Assembly (NCBI RefSeq): GCF_000196875.2
Contig: NC_014532.2
Location: forward strand, 1,488,001 to 1,552,000
Length of the DNA: 64,000 bases
Direction of reading: 5' to 3'
Source: Halomonas elongata DSM 2581
GTDB taxonomy: Bacteria; Pseudomonadota; Gammaproteobacteria; Pseudomonadales; Halomonadaceae
In this document: positions 1 to 6,933 of the stretch, piece after piece
Layout: each line of letters begins with the position of its first letter
Numbering within the stretch: position 1 is the stretch's first letter
Notes under the pieces: model-generated
The model's database searches: none
Told to the model about the DNA's origin: nothing
Seen by the model: the letters and a program-made list of their open reading frames with translations, nothing else
Program-made: the position numbers and the translations under genes

Positions 1-340
1 CGAGATGCGCCAGGCTCGCCAGCCCGGCAGCGATCATCATCTGGGCCAGCAGCATCCAGCCGCGTCGCTGGCCGAACCAGCGGGTCAGGCCGGGTAGCGC
101 CAGGCGGTCGACCACCGGCGCCCAGAAGAACTTGATCGAGTAGAGAATGCCGATCCAGGCGAAGAAGCCGATGGCCGCAACCTCGACGCCATCGCTGCGC
201 AGCCAGGCAGTGAGGGTGGAGAACACCAGCAGGAAGGGCAGGCCCGCCGAAAAGCCGAGAAACAGCATGGTCAGCACCGGTGCCTTGAGGTATATCGCCA
301 GGGCATCCCCCCAGCTACGGTGCGCGGTTGGTGTCGGCAT
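1..340 (-). CDS. ampG: AmpG-type muropeptide permease, N-terminal part (runs off the window)
   Basis: Inner-membrane MFS permease that in known members imports anhydro-muropeptides for cell-wall recycling. Only the first 113 codons are here; the rest lies left of position 1. The start is the ATG complementary to 338-340 (MPTPTAHRSW...). Visible family signatures are the first helix LTMLFLGFSAGLPFLLV, the stretch IGFFAWIGILYSIKFFWAP, and the loop QRRGWMLLAQ that corresponds to the conserved RRGW motif of AmpG. It is divergent from rfaH with about 160 bp between them. The family call rests on these N-terminal motifs alone. Confidence 0.8.
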   Translation of the reverse strand, partial: MPTPTAHRSWGDALAIYLKAPVLTMLFLGFSAGLPFLLVFSTLTAWLRSDGVEVAAIGFFAWIGILYSIKFFWAPVVDRLALPGLTRWFGQRRGWMLLAQMMIAAGLASLAHL

Positions 341-499
341 TACACGAGCTCTCCTTGCGGCGGGCCTGGCCGGTCCCTCGCGGGGGCGGCCAACGATGTT
401 AGAATGGTGTTCACGCTCGGGACGCATTGCCTGACCGTGACGCGGCCCGATTGTTGCAGAGCACCGAGAGTGATACCAGCCAGAGCGACCAGGAGTGAC

Positions 500-1042
500 A
501 TGAGCGACGACAGCCTGTGCCCGACGGGGATCGACGATGCCGTGCCTCGCTGGTACGTCATCCAGTGCAAGAGCGGGGAATCCTTCCGCGCCGTCGAACA
601 CCTCGGCAACCAGGGGTACGAGATATTCCATCCGGTGCTGCGAGTCCAGAAGAAGCGCCGTGGCAAGCTCGTATGGGCCGTCGAGCCTCTGTTCCCGTAT
701 TACCTGTTCATCCGCCTCGACCGGCTGGACAGCAACTGGCGCCCGATCCGCTCTACCCGGGGCGTGTTGAAGATCGTCACCTTCGGCCTCGACACGCCGG
801 TTCCCGTGGACGACGAACTGGTCGCGTCGTTGCGCGAGCATGGCAGCCAGGAGGCGGGCGAAACCGCCACCGTCTATTTCCGTGCCGGTGAACAGGTGGA
901 AATCACCGAAGGTCCCTTCAAGGACCTCCAGGCGGTCTTCGCGACTCACAAGGGCGAGGAGCGAGCCATCGTGCTGCTCAACATGCTGCACAAGCGGCAG
1001 CGCCTGGAGATGTCCGTCAGTCAACTGAAGCGCTGCGAATAG
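500..1042 (+). CDS. rfaH: RfaH transcription antiterminator (NusG paralogue)
   Basis: 180 aa. The NGN domain is at about residues 15-115, beginning WYVIQCKSGESFRAVEHL, with the typical FPYYLFIRL strand. A KOW-like segment follows (FRAGEQVEITEGPF, about 130-145). E. coli RfaH is 162 aa. RfaH binds RNA polymerase paused at ops elements and lets it read through long operons for surface polysaccharide and similar products. I chose the ATG at 500 because AGGAG lies 4 nt upstream and the NGN domain starts soon after; the reading frame is open further upstream but that part is not RfaH-like. A second NusG-type protein cannot be strictly excluded. Confidence 0.9.
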   Translation: MSDDSLCPTGIDDAVPRWYVIQCKSGESFRAVEHLGNQGYEIFHPVLRVQKKRRGKLVWAVEPLFPYYLFIRLDRLDSNWRPIRSTRGVLKIVTFGLDTPVPVDDELVASLREHGSQEAGETATVYFRAGEQVEITEGPFKDLQAVFATHKGEERAIVLLNMLHKRQRLEMSVSQLKRCE

Positions 1043-1109
1043 GCTGCCTCATTCCGGCCCTTCTGCCGACACTGTTCCCGATGATTTTTCCGATAGCCAG
1101 GAGACAGCG

Positions 1110-1616
1110 ATGACCATCGCGCCGCAGCGGGTCGTGACCCTGCATTATGTACTCAGCGACGCCGAAGGCCGGGTACTCGACGATTCCCGTGCTCGCCAAA
1201 AGCCTCTGGAATACCTGCATGGGCACGGTAATATCCTGCCCGGCCTGGAAGACGCCCTGGTGGAGCGGGCTGAGGGCGACGAGCTGAGCGTGACCCTGTC
1301 GCCGGCCCAGGCCTACGGCGAGCGTGACGAAGCCCTGGTGCGCGAGGTCGGCCGCGATGCTTTCTCGGTGAGCGACCTGGAGCCCGGCATGCGCTTCCAG
1401 ACCCCCGGCGACGACGGCCCCGAGATCGTCACCGTACTGGAAATGCGCGATGACGGCGTACTGATCGACACCAATCACCCGCTGGCAGGGCAATCGCTCA
1501 CCTACCGAGTAGAAGTGCTCGATATCCGCGACGCCACCCGTGCCGAACTGGCCAAGGGGCATCCACTACCGCCCGGCACCACTCCGGACGAGGTCGAAGA
1601 CAAGAAGATGGTCTGA
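1110..1616 (+). CDS. slyD: SlyD-like FKBP-type peptidyl-prolyl isomerase
   Basis: 168 aa cytoplasmic prolyl isomerase and folding helper. The FKBP half-domain carries YLHGHGNILPGLEDAL (about 34-50), the inserted flap (IF) domain follows, and DTNHPLAGQSL returns to the FKBP core, a SlyD/SlpA signature. The long His/Cys-rich metal-binding tail of E. coli SlyD is absent; the protein ends EVEDKKMV. The ATG at 1110 is preceded by AGGAGACAGCG. It is followed at once by a strong terminator and then by the cassette array, so it marks the left chromosomal border of the array. Confidence 0.85.
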   Translation: MTIAPQRVVTLHYVLSDAEGRVLDDSRARQKPLEYLHGHGNILPGLEDALVERAEGDELSVTLSPAQAYGERDEALVREVGRDAFSVSDLEPGMRFQTPGDDGPEIVTVLEMRDDGVLIDTNHPLAGQSLTYRVEVLDIRDATRAELAKGHPLPPGTTPDEVEDKKMV

Positions 1617-1679
1617 GGCAGCCGCTGCCCTGCAAAATCGCGCTTTTCGATACCGCAACGACAGAAATCGAGCCCTTAT

Positions 1680-1724
1680 ACAAACAAGGCGGGATGCGAG
1701 CAGCATCCCGCCTTGTTTGTTTTG
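1680..1724 (+). terminator. Intrinsic terminator after slyD
   Basis: Perfect 18-bp stem: 1680-1697 pairs with 1703-1720, with a 5-nt loop (GAGCA), followed by a short T-rich tail (TTTG). It ends the slyD transcript. It also means that transcription from slyD probably does not enter the cassettes. Confidence 0.85.
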
Positions 1725-2064
1725 CACTCTCACAAAGGGGCAATTAGTCTTGAATTCAAGGACGAAAGGCAACTCAGATTGCCCGCATGACGACAAGACA
1801 ATACGCCGGGACTACCGCAAGGAGAGGGCAGAGCGCCATCGCACCATGCAGGGTAGGTGGCGGTAGCGTGCCAAAAGCTTTGTCACTCGTGGATACCTAC
1901 CAGCGGCCACTGCTCATGTCTGTTCGTGCCGATCTTTTGGCATGATTTTTATACAGTGCTATTGATGCCAGAAAACACGCATGCACGCGAATCTTGGATA
2001 GACTGCACGGTTATGATGTTTTTCTTTGAAATCATGGAGTTATCTTTGAGGTATAAGAATATTG
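1725..2064. other. Gene-poor AT-rich stretch before the first cassette
   Basis: About 340 bp in which I see no convincing gene. Reading both strands I find no tyrosine-recombinase (IntI) motif and no transposase fragment. From about 1870 the base composition drops to the AT-rich style of the cassettes. Short open frames exist (for example 1857-2087 plus) but have no recognisable domain and no good ribosome binding site. A cassette promoter may lie here, but no candidate -35/-10 pair with proper spacing stood out. Confidence 0.5.
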
Positions 2065-2120
2065 AACGTGCCCGCTCGTTCAAGTGAATAAACGAGCGTG
2101 CTAGCTAATACATGTTAGAT
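2065..2120 (+). repeat. Candidate leading recombination site (degenerate attC or attI-like)
   Basis: GTTAGAT at 2114-2120 fits the integron core GTTRRRY and overlaps the start codon (ATG 2119) of the first cassette gene. Upstream, CGCTCGTT (2073-2080) pairs perfectly with AACGAGCG (2091-2098) around a 10-nt loop. AACGTG (2065-2070) can pair with CATGTT (2111-2116) with one wobble. That gives a short attC-like fold with AAC and GTT at its ends. It lacks the standard RYYYAAC box, so it could also be what is left of an attI. Confidence 0.4.
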
Positions 2121-2856
2121 GAGGTTGAAGTTGCGTGCATATGTGAATAACACACTTGTCCATTGGACAGGACGTGGGCAGACAGACTCAGCCGCCCTCG
2201 CAGCATTGACCTCAATCTGTGATGAAAAGGTTCTGAGGCTGACCTATTGCCCAAATTACGTATCTGAAGAGTACAAGAAAGAAGCAGCGATGGTTTGTTT
2301 TACGGACATTCCGTTGTGGCATGCAAAAGAACACTGCCGTATTTTCGGAAGGTTTGGCATTGGCTTCAAGAAAGAAAAAATGATTGCCTACGGTGCTAAT
2401 CCAGCTCTATACACAACTGCTGAACACTTTTCACGTATCAAGAAGATTTCGGGATTACTCGAAAGAATGGAGGATCTGGAGAAAGATAGAGAATGGAAAG
2501 AGGGAGTTGAGCCGTATAATTTCACGGAAGATGAAACGGTAGCATTTCAAGAGGTCGCTGATTTTCTCCAGGAATACTCATACAAAAACCAAGATCATTC
2601 CGGGTACGTGACCTACTACCAAAGGGAGTGGCGATTAACGTTTAGGTCTCTCCCATTTGCAGGTGGAAGCAAACCCCAAGATCCTGGCATGAGCTGTTTT
2701 TACATTAGAGATGGAAAGAGCTACAGTACCGTTAAATTCAGCAGTGATGATGTCGATTACATAGTTGTGCCAGTGAGATATTGTCGCCCGGGAAAACGGC
2801 TTGCAAAAAGCATGGGTTGCAATCTGAAAATCTATGAACTGTCGGTATTCATCTAA
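2119..2856 (+). CDS. Cassette 1: AbiGi-like abortive infection protein
   Basis: 245 aa. The segment MVCFTDIPLWHAKEHCRIFG followed by RFGIGFKKEKMIAYGANP resembles the AbiGi family (putative abortive phage resistance protein AbiGi, PF10899), where a conserved CFTDIPL...H...YG.FGIGF block is found. A C-terminal YYQREWRLTF and a VDYIVVP strand also fit that family as I remember it. In the lactococcal AbiG system AbiGi acts together with a toxin, AbiGii; no AbiGii-like gene is in this cassette or the next. The ATG at 2119 lies inside the recombination core GTTAGATG; an in-frame TTG a few codons later is an alternative start. The stop TAA overlaps attC. Family call moderate, function inferred. Confidence 0.6.
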   Translation: MRLKLRAYVNNTLVHWTGRGQTDSAALAALTSICDEKVLRLTYCPNYVSEEYKKEAAMVCFTDIPLWHAKEHCRIFGRFGIGFKKEKMIAYGANPALYTTAEHFSRIKKISGLLERMEDLEKDREWKEGVEPYNFTEDETVAFQEVADFLQEYSYKNQDHSGYVTYYQREWRLTFRSLPFAGGSKPQDPGMSCFYIRDGKSYSTVKFSSDDVDYIVVPVRYCRPGKRLAKSMGCNLKIYELSVFI

Positions 2857-2922
2857 CAAGGTGGTCAACGGGACGCCAACTACGCTTCGCTCCGTTGCCG
2901 CCCGTTACCACTGGCGTTATGT
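2851..2922 (+). repeat. attC site of cassette 1 (72 bp)
   Basis: Starts with ATCTAAC (fits RYYYAAC, overlapping the stop) and ends GTTATGT. GTGGTCAACGGG on the left pairs with CCCGTTACCAC on the right except for one extra base on the left arm, the extrahelical base typical of attC stems. Nearly the same design recurs at 8011-8082. Confidence 0.8.
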
Positions 2923-2945
2923 GCTATCAATTATCGGAGTGATTC

Positions 2946-3683
2946 ATGTTGCCTGAATATGAAAGCAAGAAATTCCAGTGCCCAAATTGTGATACCGTTG
3001 CCACTCAAGAGTGGTTCACAGCTGGCAATGCCAGTGATGTGGCTATGGACGTTCTTAATCATCTATATCTGAACTATCGGGCTAGCATTGATGATTTCTC
3101 TCAAGATAAAATAGTCAGATTTTTAAAGCGAGTAGAAAATGATTTCAGAATAAATTTTCATCAATTTGTCCCTGATGATTTAGCTGTGGCAACCTGCTCC
3201 GCCTGTGACGGATTTACTTTGTGGGTTGATAAAGATGTCGTTTATCCTAAAAAAACAATGTTGCCTCCACCAAACCCTGATTTAAATGAAGAAATAAAAG
3301 CCCTTTACCTTGAAGCATCTTCTATTCTGGTGGATTCCCCAAGAGGGTCGGCAGCTCTGCTGCGTCTCGCCTTGCAAAAATTGTTAGAACAGGTTGGTAA
3401 GAGTGGAAAAAATATAAATAGTGACATTAAGGTCTTGGTTTCTGAAGGGTTGAGCCCCAAGCTTCAACAAGCTCTAGATTTACTCAGGGTTGTAGGGAAT
3501 AATGCTGTTCATCCTGGGCAAATAGACCTCGACGATAATGCTGACGTTGCGAAAAAGTTGTTCGGCATTCTGAACTTCATTGCCGAGGAATTAATCACCA
3601 AGCCAAAAGAATTGGAGCAGCTTTACGGTGACTTAATACCACCCGAAACACAGGGGCATATTAATCAGAGAGATGGCATATAA
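2946..3683 (+). CDS. Cassette 2: zinc-ribbon DUF4145 protein
   Basis: 245 aa. Two CxxC pairs (C12-C15 in FQCPNCDTV and a second pair in TCSACDGF near residue 80) form a likely zinc ribbon. The C-terminal half, about 115-215, has the DUF4145 pattern: RGSAALLRLALQKLLEQVG, then LDLLRVVGNNAVHPGQIDL, then ILNFIAEELI. DUF4145 is a helical domain, related to HEPN, often found in or beside restriction and other defence genes. GGAG lies 6-7 nt before the ATG at 2946. The stop overlaps the next attC. The molecular activity is unknown. Confidence 0.75.
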   Translation: MLPEYESKKFQCPNCDTVATQEWFTAGNASDVAMDVLNHLYLNYRASIDDFSQDKIVRFLKRVENDFRINFHQFVPDDLAVATCSACDGFTLWVDKDVVYPKKTMLPPPNPDLNEEIKALYLEASSILVDSPRGSAALLRLALQKLLEQVGKSGKNINSDIKVLVSEGLSPKLQQALDLLRVVGNNAVHPGQIDLDDNADVAKKLFGILNFIAEELITKPKELEQLYGDLIPPETQGHINQRDGI

Positions 3684-3751
3684 CAAGTTAAATAACTACG
3701 CGCCTTCGGCGCCGGACACAGCAAGTTGTGCCGGTTATGGAGGCGTTCTTT
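3678..3751 (+). repeat. attC-like site of cassette 2 (74 bp)
   Basis: ATATAAC overlaps the stop and the unit ends GCGTTCTT. Inside, CCGGACACAGC pairs imperfectly with GTTGTGCCGG, and GCGCC/GGCGC form an inner hairpin. Fit to the attC consensus is poorer than at its neighbours; position in the array is the main argument. Confidence 0.55.
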
Positions 3752-3760
3752 GGAGGGAGT

Positions 3761-4594
3761 ATGGAGGTTAAGTCCTTAACAGAGAGTCTGTTTTTTACAA
3801 CAGTAAGAATCGATACGAAATCTTAAGCAGGGACAACTGGTTCTGGTACTGGTTTTTTATTCACCCACACTTTTAAAGGTGAAGATTATCCATTCATCGT
3901 CACCAATAAGCATATTGTAAAGGAAGCGAGTGAAGGCGGGATCACTTTCGTAAAGCGGGATGGAGAAAATCCAAAATTAGGTGATGCTCACAGGCTGAAT
4001 TTTGAAAACTTCGAGTCGCATTGGGTTGGCCATCCTGACGAAAATATTGATATTTGCGCGACGCCTTTAGCGCCACTTGTTGAGTTTATGAGGGAAAGTG
4101 GCGTTGAGGTTTTCTTTCGCCAAGTTTCCACAAACAATATTCCCATCGAAGATCAGCTTCAGGAGATTGATGCGTTTGAGGAAATTGTTTTTGTAGGCTA
4201 TCCAAATGGCATCTGGGATCGTAGAAATTTTATTCCGATTATGCGTAAAGGAACGACAGCAACGCCTTATTCAATAGATTATGAGGGCGAGCAAAAGTTT
4301 CTTATCGATGCATCCGTTTTCGGTGGTTCGAGTGGGAGCCCCGTTTTTATATACCAATCAGGAACGTATGGAGTTAAAGCTGCTCCAGCAAGAGTTGGGA
4401 CCAAATTCTACTTTGTCGGTGTTGTCGCATCCGTTTATTTTAAGACGGCCGCTCATGAAGTTCTCAGTCTCCCAATACCCACGAATATGCGTAATTTTGC
4501 GCTTGATAAAGAAATGATTGATTTGGGTATTGTTTTTAAGGCCCAAACTGTTTGCGAGACGATTGAACATGCCGTTGAGCATCTCACCATATAA
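3761..4594 (+). pseudogene. Cassette 3: trypsin-like serine protease, interrupted by an in-frame TAA
   Basis: Read from the ATG at 3761 (GGAGGGAGT upstream), the frame gives 278 codons with a single TAA at 3824-3826 (codon 22). After it the protein continues as AGTTGSGTGFLFTH and is otherwise intact to the TAA that overlaps attC. A full catalytic triad is visible: His in VTNKHIV (3911-3913), Asp in NIDICA (4049-4051) and Ser in GGSSGSPVF (4337-4339). No usable start codon follows the stop before the His codon; the next ATG (4088) is past the Asp. So the gene is broken unless the stop is read through. CAA to TAA would explain it. Trypsin-like domains are common in defence genes, but no role is provable. 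Confidence 0.8.
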
Positions 4595-4664
4595 CCAGGG
4601 GCTGCAGCGGGCCGCTCTTCCGGCGCGGTCGCCTCCGAATCGGCTGCTGAGCCCCGGCTTTAGT
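4589..4664 (+). repeat. attC site of cassette 3 (76 bp)
   Basis: ATATAAC overlaps the stop; the left arm GGGGCTGCAGCGGGCCG pairs imperfectly with CGGCTGCTGAGCCCC. The right end reads GCTTTAG, so the normally invariant GTT core appears as CTT. Shares its inner sequence with the sites at 6219 and 7469. Confidence 0.7.
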
Positions 4665-4692
4665 TGCCACGAGTCATATACAGGAGGAGAAA

Positions 4693-5592
4693 TTGGCCAG
4701 AGATTGGGAATCCGTTTTTAGTACATGGTCTCAAGGGCCGAGTAAAACTGAGCAAGAAAAGGTCGAAAATGCCGAACGACAAATTCGGCAAGCGATTCAA
4801 ACTAGCCCAAAACTGCAGAATCGTGATATCAAAGTATTTTCTCAGGGATCTTACCGAAACCGAGTAAATGTTCGTCGTGATAGCGATGTTGATATCGGCG
4901 TTCTCTGTTTCGATACGTTTTTTCCTGCATATCCAGACGACAATGTGAAAGCAATTCTAAAAGAGCGCTTTAGTGACGGTGAATACACCTATTCGCAATT
5001 TAAGCATGAGCTCGAAGAGGCCCTTGTAAATCGTTTTGGGCGCGGGGCTGTATCACGAGGAAGTAAGTCATTCGATGTTAAAGAGAATACCTACCGAGTC
5101 GAATCAGATGTAGCTGCCTTCTTTGAACATCGACGGTATACGTCGACTGCTACTTATCTATCAGGGGTTGAAATGATCCCTGACGATTTAACACCTCCGA
5201 GAGTGAGAAATTGGCCTGAACAGCATTACTCGAACGGGGTCGCTAAGAATGACGCGACGAATCGTAGGTACAAAAGAGTAGTACGAATACTGAAAAATTT
5301 ATCGAACGAAATGGCATCACAGGGAATAGCTTCGGCGAAAGAGGCCCCTAGCTTCCTCATTGAATGCCTAGTATTCAATGCATCAAATGTTCGCTTTAAT
5401 CATTCGTCCTTCAAGGCAATGATACGAGAAGTTTTGGCTGAACTTTTTAATAACACATTAAGTGATGAAACGTGCTCTGAATGGGGCGAGGTTAGCGAGC
5501 TCAAATACCTCTTTCGAGCCTCTCAGCCGTGGACAAGAGAAAGTGCGCACGTTTTCTTGAGTGATGCTTGGGATTACATAGGTTATAGCTGA
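4693..5592 (+). CDS. Cassette 4a: CBASS CD-NTase (cyclic oligonucleotide synthase)
   Basis: 299 aa nucleotidyltransferase. Active-site motif: GS at residues 52-53 (FSQGSYRN) followed by D65-x-D67 (DSDVDIGVLC); a third acidic residue is likely D139 (RVESDVAAFF). This is the GS...DxD pattern of SMODS/CD-NTase enzymes, which make cyclic di- or trinucleotides on phage infection and switch on a partner effector. The next gene overlaps by 1 nt and is a Cap15-type effector, which is what makes the CBASS reading strong. The start is TTG at 4693 with AGGAGG 5 nt upstream; no ATG fits better. No Cap2/Cap3 or HORMA/TRIP13 genes follow, so this would be a minimal type I system. The nucleotide product cannot be told. 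Confidence 0.85.
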   Translation: MARDWESVFSTWSQGPSKTEQEKVENAERQIRQAIQTSPKLQNRDIKVFSQGSYRNRVNVRRDSDVDIGVLCFDTFFPAYPDDNVKAILKERFSDGEYTYSQFKHELEEALVNRFGRGAVSRGSKSFDVKENTYRVESDVAAFFEHRRYTSTATYLSGVEMIPDDLTPPRVRNWPEQHYSNGVAKNDATNRRYKRVVRILKNLSNEMASQGIASAKEAPSFLIECLVFNASNVRFNHSSFKAMIREVLAELFNNTLSDETCSEWGEVSELKYLFRASQPWTRESAHVFLSDAWDYIGYS

Positions 5593-6224
5593 TGTTGACT
5601 CGACTACATATTTCATCATTTGTTGGCCTCACCATAGGTGTCTGGTTATTGGCGCTATGGATTCAGGGTATGCCAGTTTTGAGTGCTGATTTTGTCAAGC
5701 CCTTTGGGGTGGTCGTCGGCCTAATAAGTTTGTTTATTACCATCTTCAATAAGTACATGTGGTCGTGGAGGATGTTTAGAGGATGGTATGTTAAGCGACC
5801 AGATTTGAGGGGAACGTGGAAAGTCGAATTACAAAGCAGCTGGGTTGATCCTGAAACCGGAGAGCAGGTAGGCCCAATTGTTGGTTACGCATTAATTAGA
5901 CAGTCTTTGACATTTTTAAGCTTGCGACTAATGACTAAGGAGTCTCGTTCTGTATTGGTGGCGCATAGCATAGAACAACAAGAAGACGATGATCTATTTG
6001 AACTAGTCGGGGTATATCGGAACGAGCCGCAAATTGAATTGCAGGGAGTGAGGAGTGAGATACATCATGGCTCCTTTGCTCTTGAGGTTCATGGCACTCC
6101 TCCTTACGAGCTGCAGGGGCATTACTGGACGGACCGTGCAACCAGAGGGAGCATGAAGCTGAAAGAAAGGGTTAAAAAGCTTTATGACACATATGAGCAC
6201 GCGCATCGGGAGATGAGCAACTAA
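5592..6224 (+). CDS. Cassette 4b: Cap15-type CBASS membrane effector
   Basis: 210 aa. Two N-terminal membrane helices (about 8-26, SSFVGLTIGVWLLALWIQG, and about 35-55, FGVVVGLISLFITIF) are followed by a beta-rich domain from about residue 68: RPDLRGTWKVELQSSW, YALIRQSLTFLSLRL, IHHGSFALEV, LQGHYWTDRATRGSMKL. This is the two-helix plus beta-barrel layout of Cap15 (SMODS-associated 2TM-beta effector). Known Cap15 proteins bind the cyclic nucleotide through the barrel, oligomerise and disrupt the inner membrane, killing the infected cell. The ATG at 5592 overlaps the TGA of the CD-NTase gene, so the two are translationally coupled and move as one cassette. Confidence 0.85.
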   Translation: MLTRLHISSFVGLTIGVWLLALWIQGMPVLSADFVKPFGVVVGLISLFITIFNKYMWSWRMFRGWYVKRPDLRGTWKVELQSSWVDPETGEQVGPIVGYALIRQSLTFLSLRLMTKESRSVLVAHSIEQQEDDDLFELVGVYRNEPQIELQGVRSEIHHGSFALEVHGTPPYELQGHYWTDRATRGSMKLKERVKKLYDTYEHAHREMSN

Positions 6225-6296
6225 CCAGGAATTGCAGTGGACCGCTTTTCCGGCGCGGCGCGCCTCCAAATCGGCCGCTGAGCCCAGGCGTTAAAG
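6219..6296 (+). repeat. attC site of cassette 4 (78 bp)
   Basis: AACTAAC overlaps the stop and the site ends GCGTTAAAG (GTTAAAG at 6290). Inner sequence TTGCAGTGGACCGC on the left, GCGGCGCGCCTCC in the loop region and CGGCCGCTGAGCCC on the right; clearly the same family as the site at 4589. Confidence 0.8.
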
Positions 6297-6306
6297 GTCA
6301 GTACCG

Positions 6307-6849
6307 ATGAGAGAGATTGAAGGTCTTGAGCTCGCATTCGAGGTGCTGAAGCCAAAATGGGGAGATTTCAACCGACATTTCGAAGAAGAGAATGCAAAAT
6401 TTTTGGCTCTTCTTGACGCTGATCATGACTCAATGGGGAGTGTCCTAAAGGCTTACTTGATACTGGAATACTACCTAACGAGATACTTGGAAAGCTATTT
6501 TAACATTGAGAGTATTGGTGCAATTCGGTTGAGCTTTGCACAAAAAGCTGAACTGTTACCATCAACCGGTAGTGCTGCCTCTGTCATCAAACTCGGTGTC
6601 AAAAGGTTGAACGCGATAAGAAACCGATTCGCCCATCGACTAGATGTGAATCTCGATGGTCTGGACGTGAACGCCATGGAAGAGGTGATAAGGATATTTC
6701 GGCCCGAGGCCAAGTTTGAGGGTAATCTTGAGCGCATCGAGGCCTTTATGACTATCGCCGTAACCTTCCTAATTGTTCCACCACCCGATTTACAGCAGAC
6801 TTTCGCCGATGTATTTTCTCAGGTGCGTGCCATTGATCATGAACTTTAA
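6307..6849 (+). CDS. Cassette 5: HEPN-like all-alpha protein
   Basis: 180 aa, predicted soluble and helical. The segment LNAIRNRFAHRLD (about 98-110) has the R-N-x-F-A-H signature of HEPN-type and MtlR/DUF4145-related helical domains, whose Arg...His pair forms an RNase site in the active members. The first part (VLKAYLILEYYLTRYLESYF) looks like the usual helix that packs in such dimers. No partner nucleotidyltransferase is beside it. It could be a solitary defence RNase or a non-catalytic relative. AGGT a few bases before ATG 6307 is a weak ribosome binding site. Confidence 0.6.
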   Translation: MREIEGLELAFEVLKPKWGDFNRHFEEENAKFLALLDADHDSMGSVLKAYLILEYYLTRYLESYFNIESIGAIRLSFAQKAELLPSTGSAASVIKLGVKRLNAIRNRFAHRLDVNLDGLDVNAMEEVIRIFRPEAKFEGNLERIEAFMTIAVTFLIVPPPDLQQTFADVFSQVRAIDHEL

Positions 6850-6921
6850 TAAGTTGCGCCACGTGGATGGCCTTTTCTCCGCGTTGCTCAAAAAAGGCCG
6901 CCGGTGCACTATGTGTTAAAA
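6843..6921 (+). repeat. attC site of cassette 5 (79 bp)
   Basis: The left box reads TTTAATA, with AAT where AAC is usual. The right end is GTTAAAA (6915-6921). GGCCTTTT pairs with AAAAGGCC as the central stem; flanking CAC and GTG also pair. Confidence 0.65.
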
Positions 6922-6933
6922 GGAAATTTATTC

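Noticed and set aside
1725..2118. Search for an intI remnant or transposase next to the array
   Set aside because: All six frames were read for tyrosine-recombinase or transposase motifs; nothing recognisable was found.
4281..4517. Second open frame (78 codons) overlapping the protease cassette gene
   Set aside because: It is out of frame with the protease, has no ribosome binding site, and the protease frame has clear catalytic motifs.
6904..6933. Start of the two-helix protein at GTG 6904
   Set aside because: This start lies in the attC of the previous cassette; GTG 6934 has a ribosome binding site within its own cassette.
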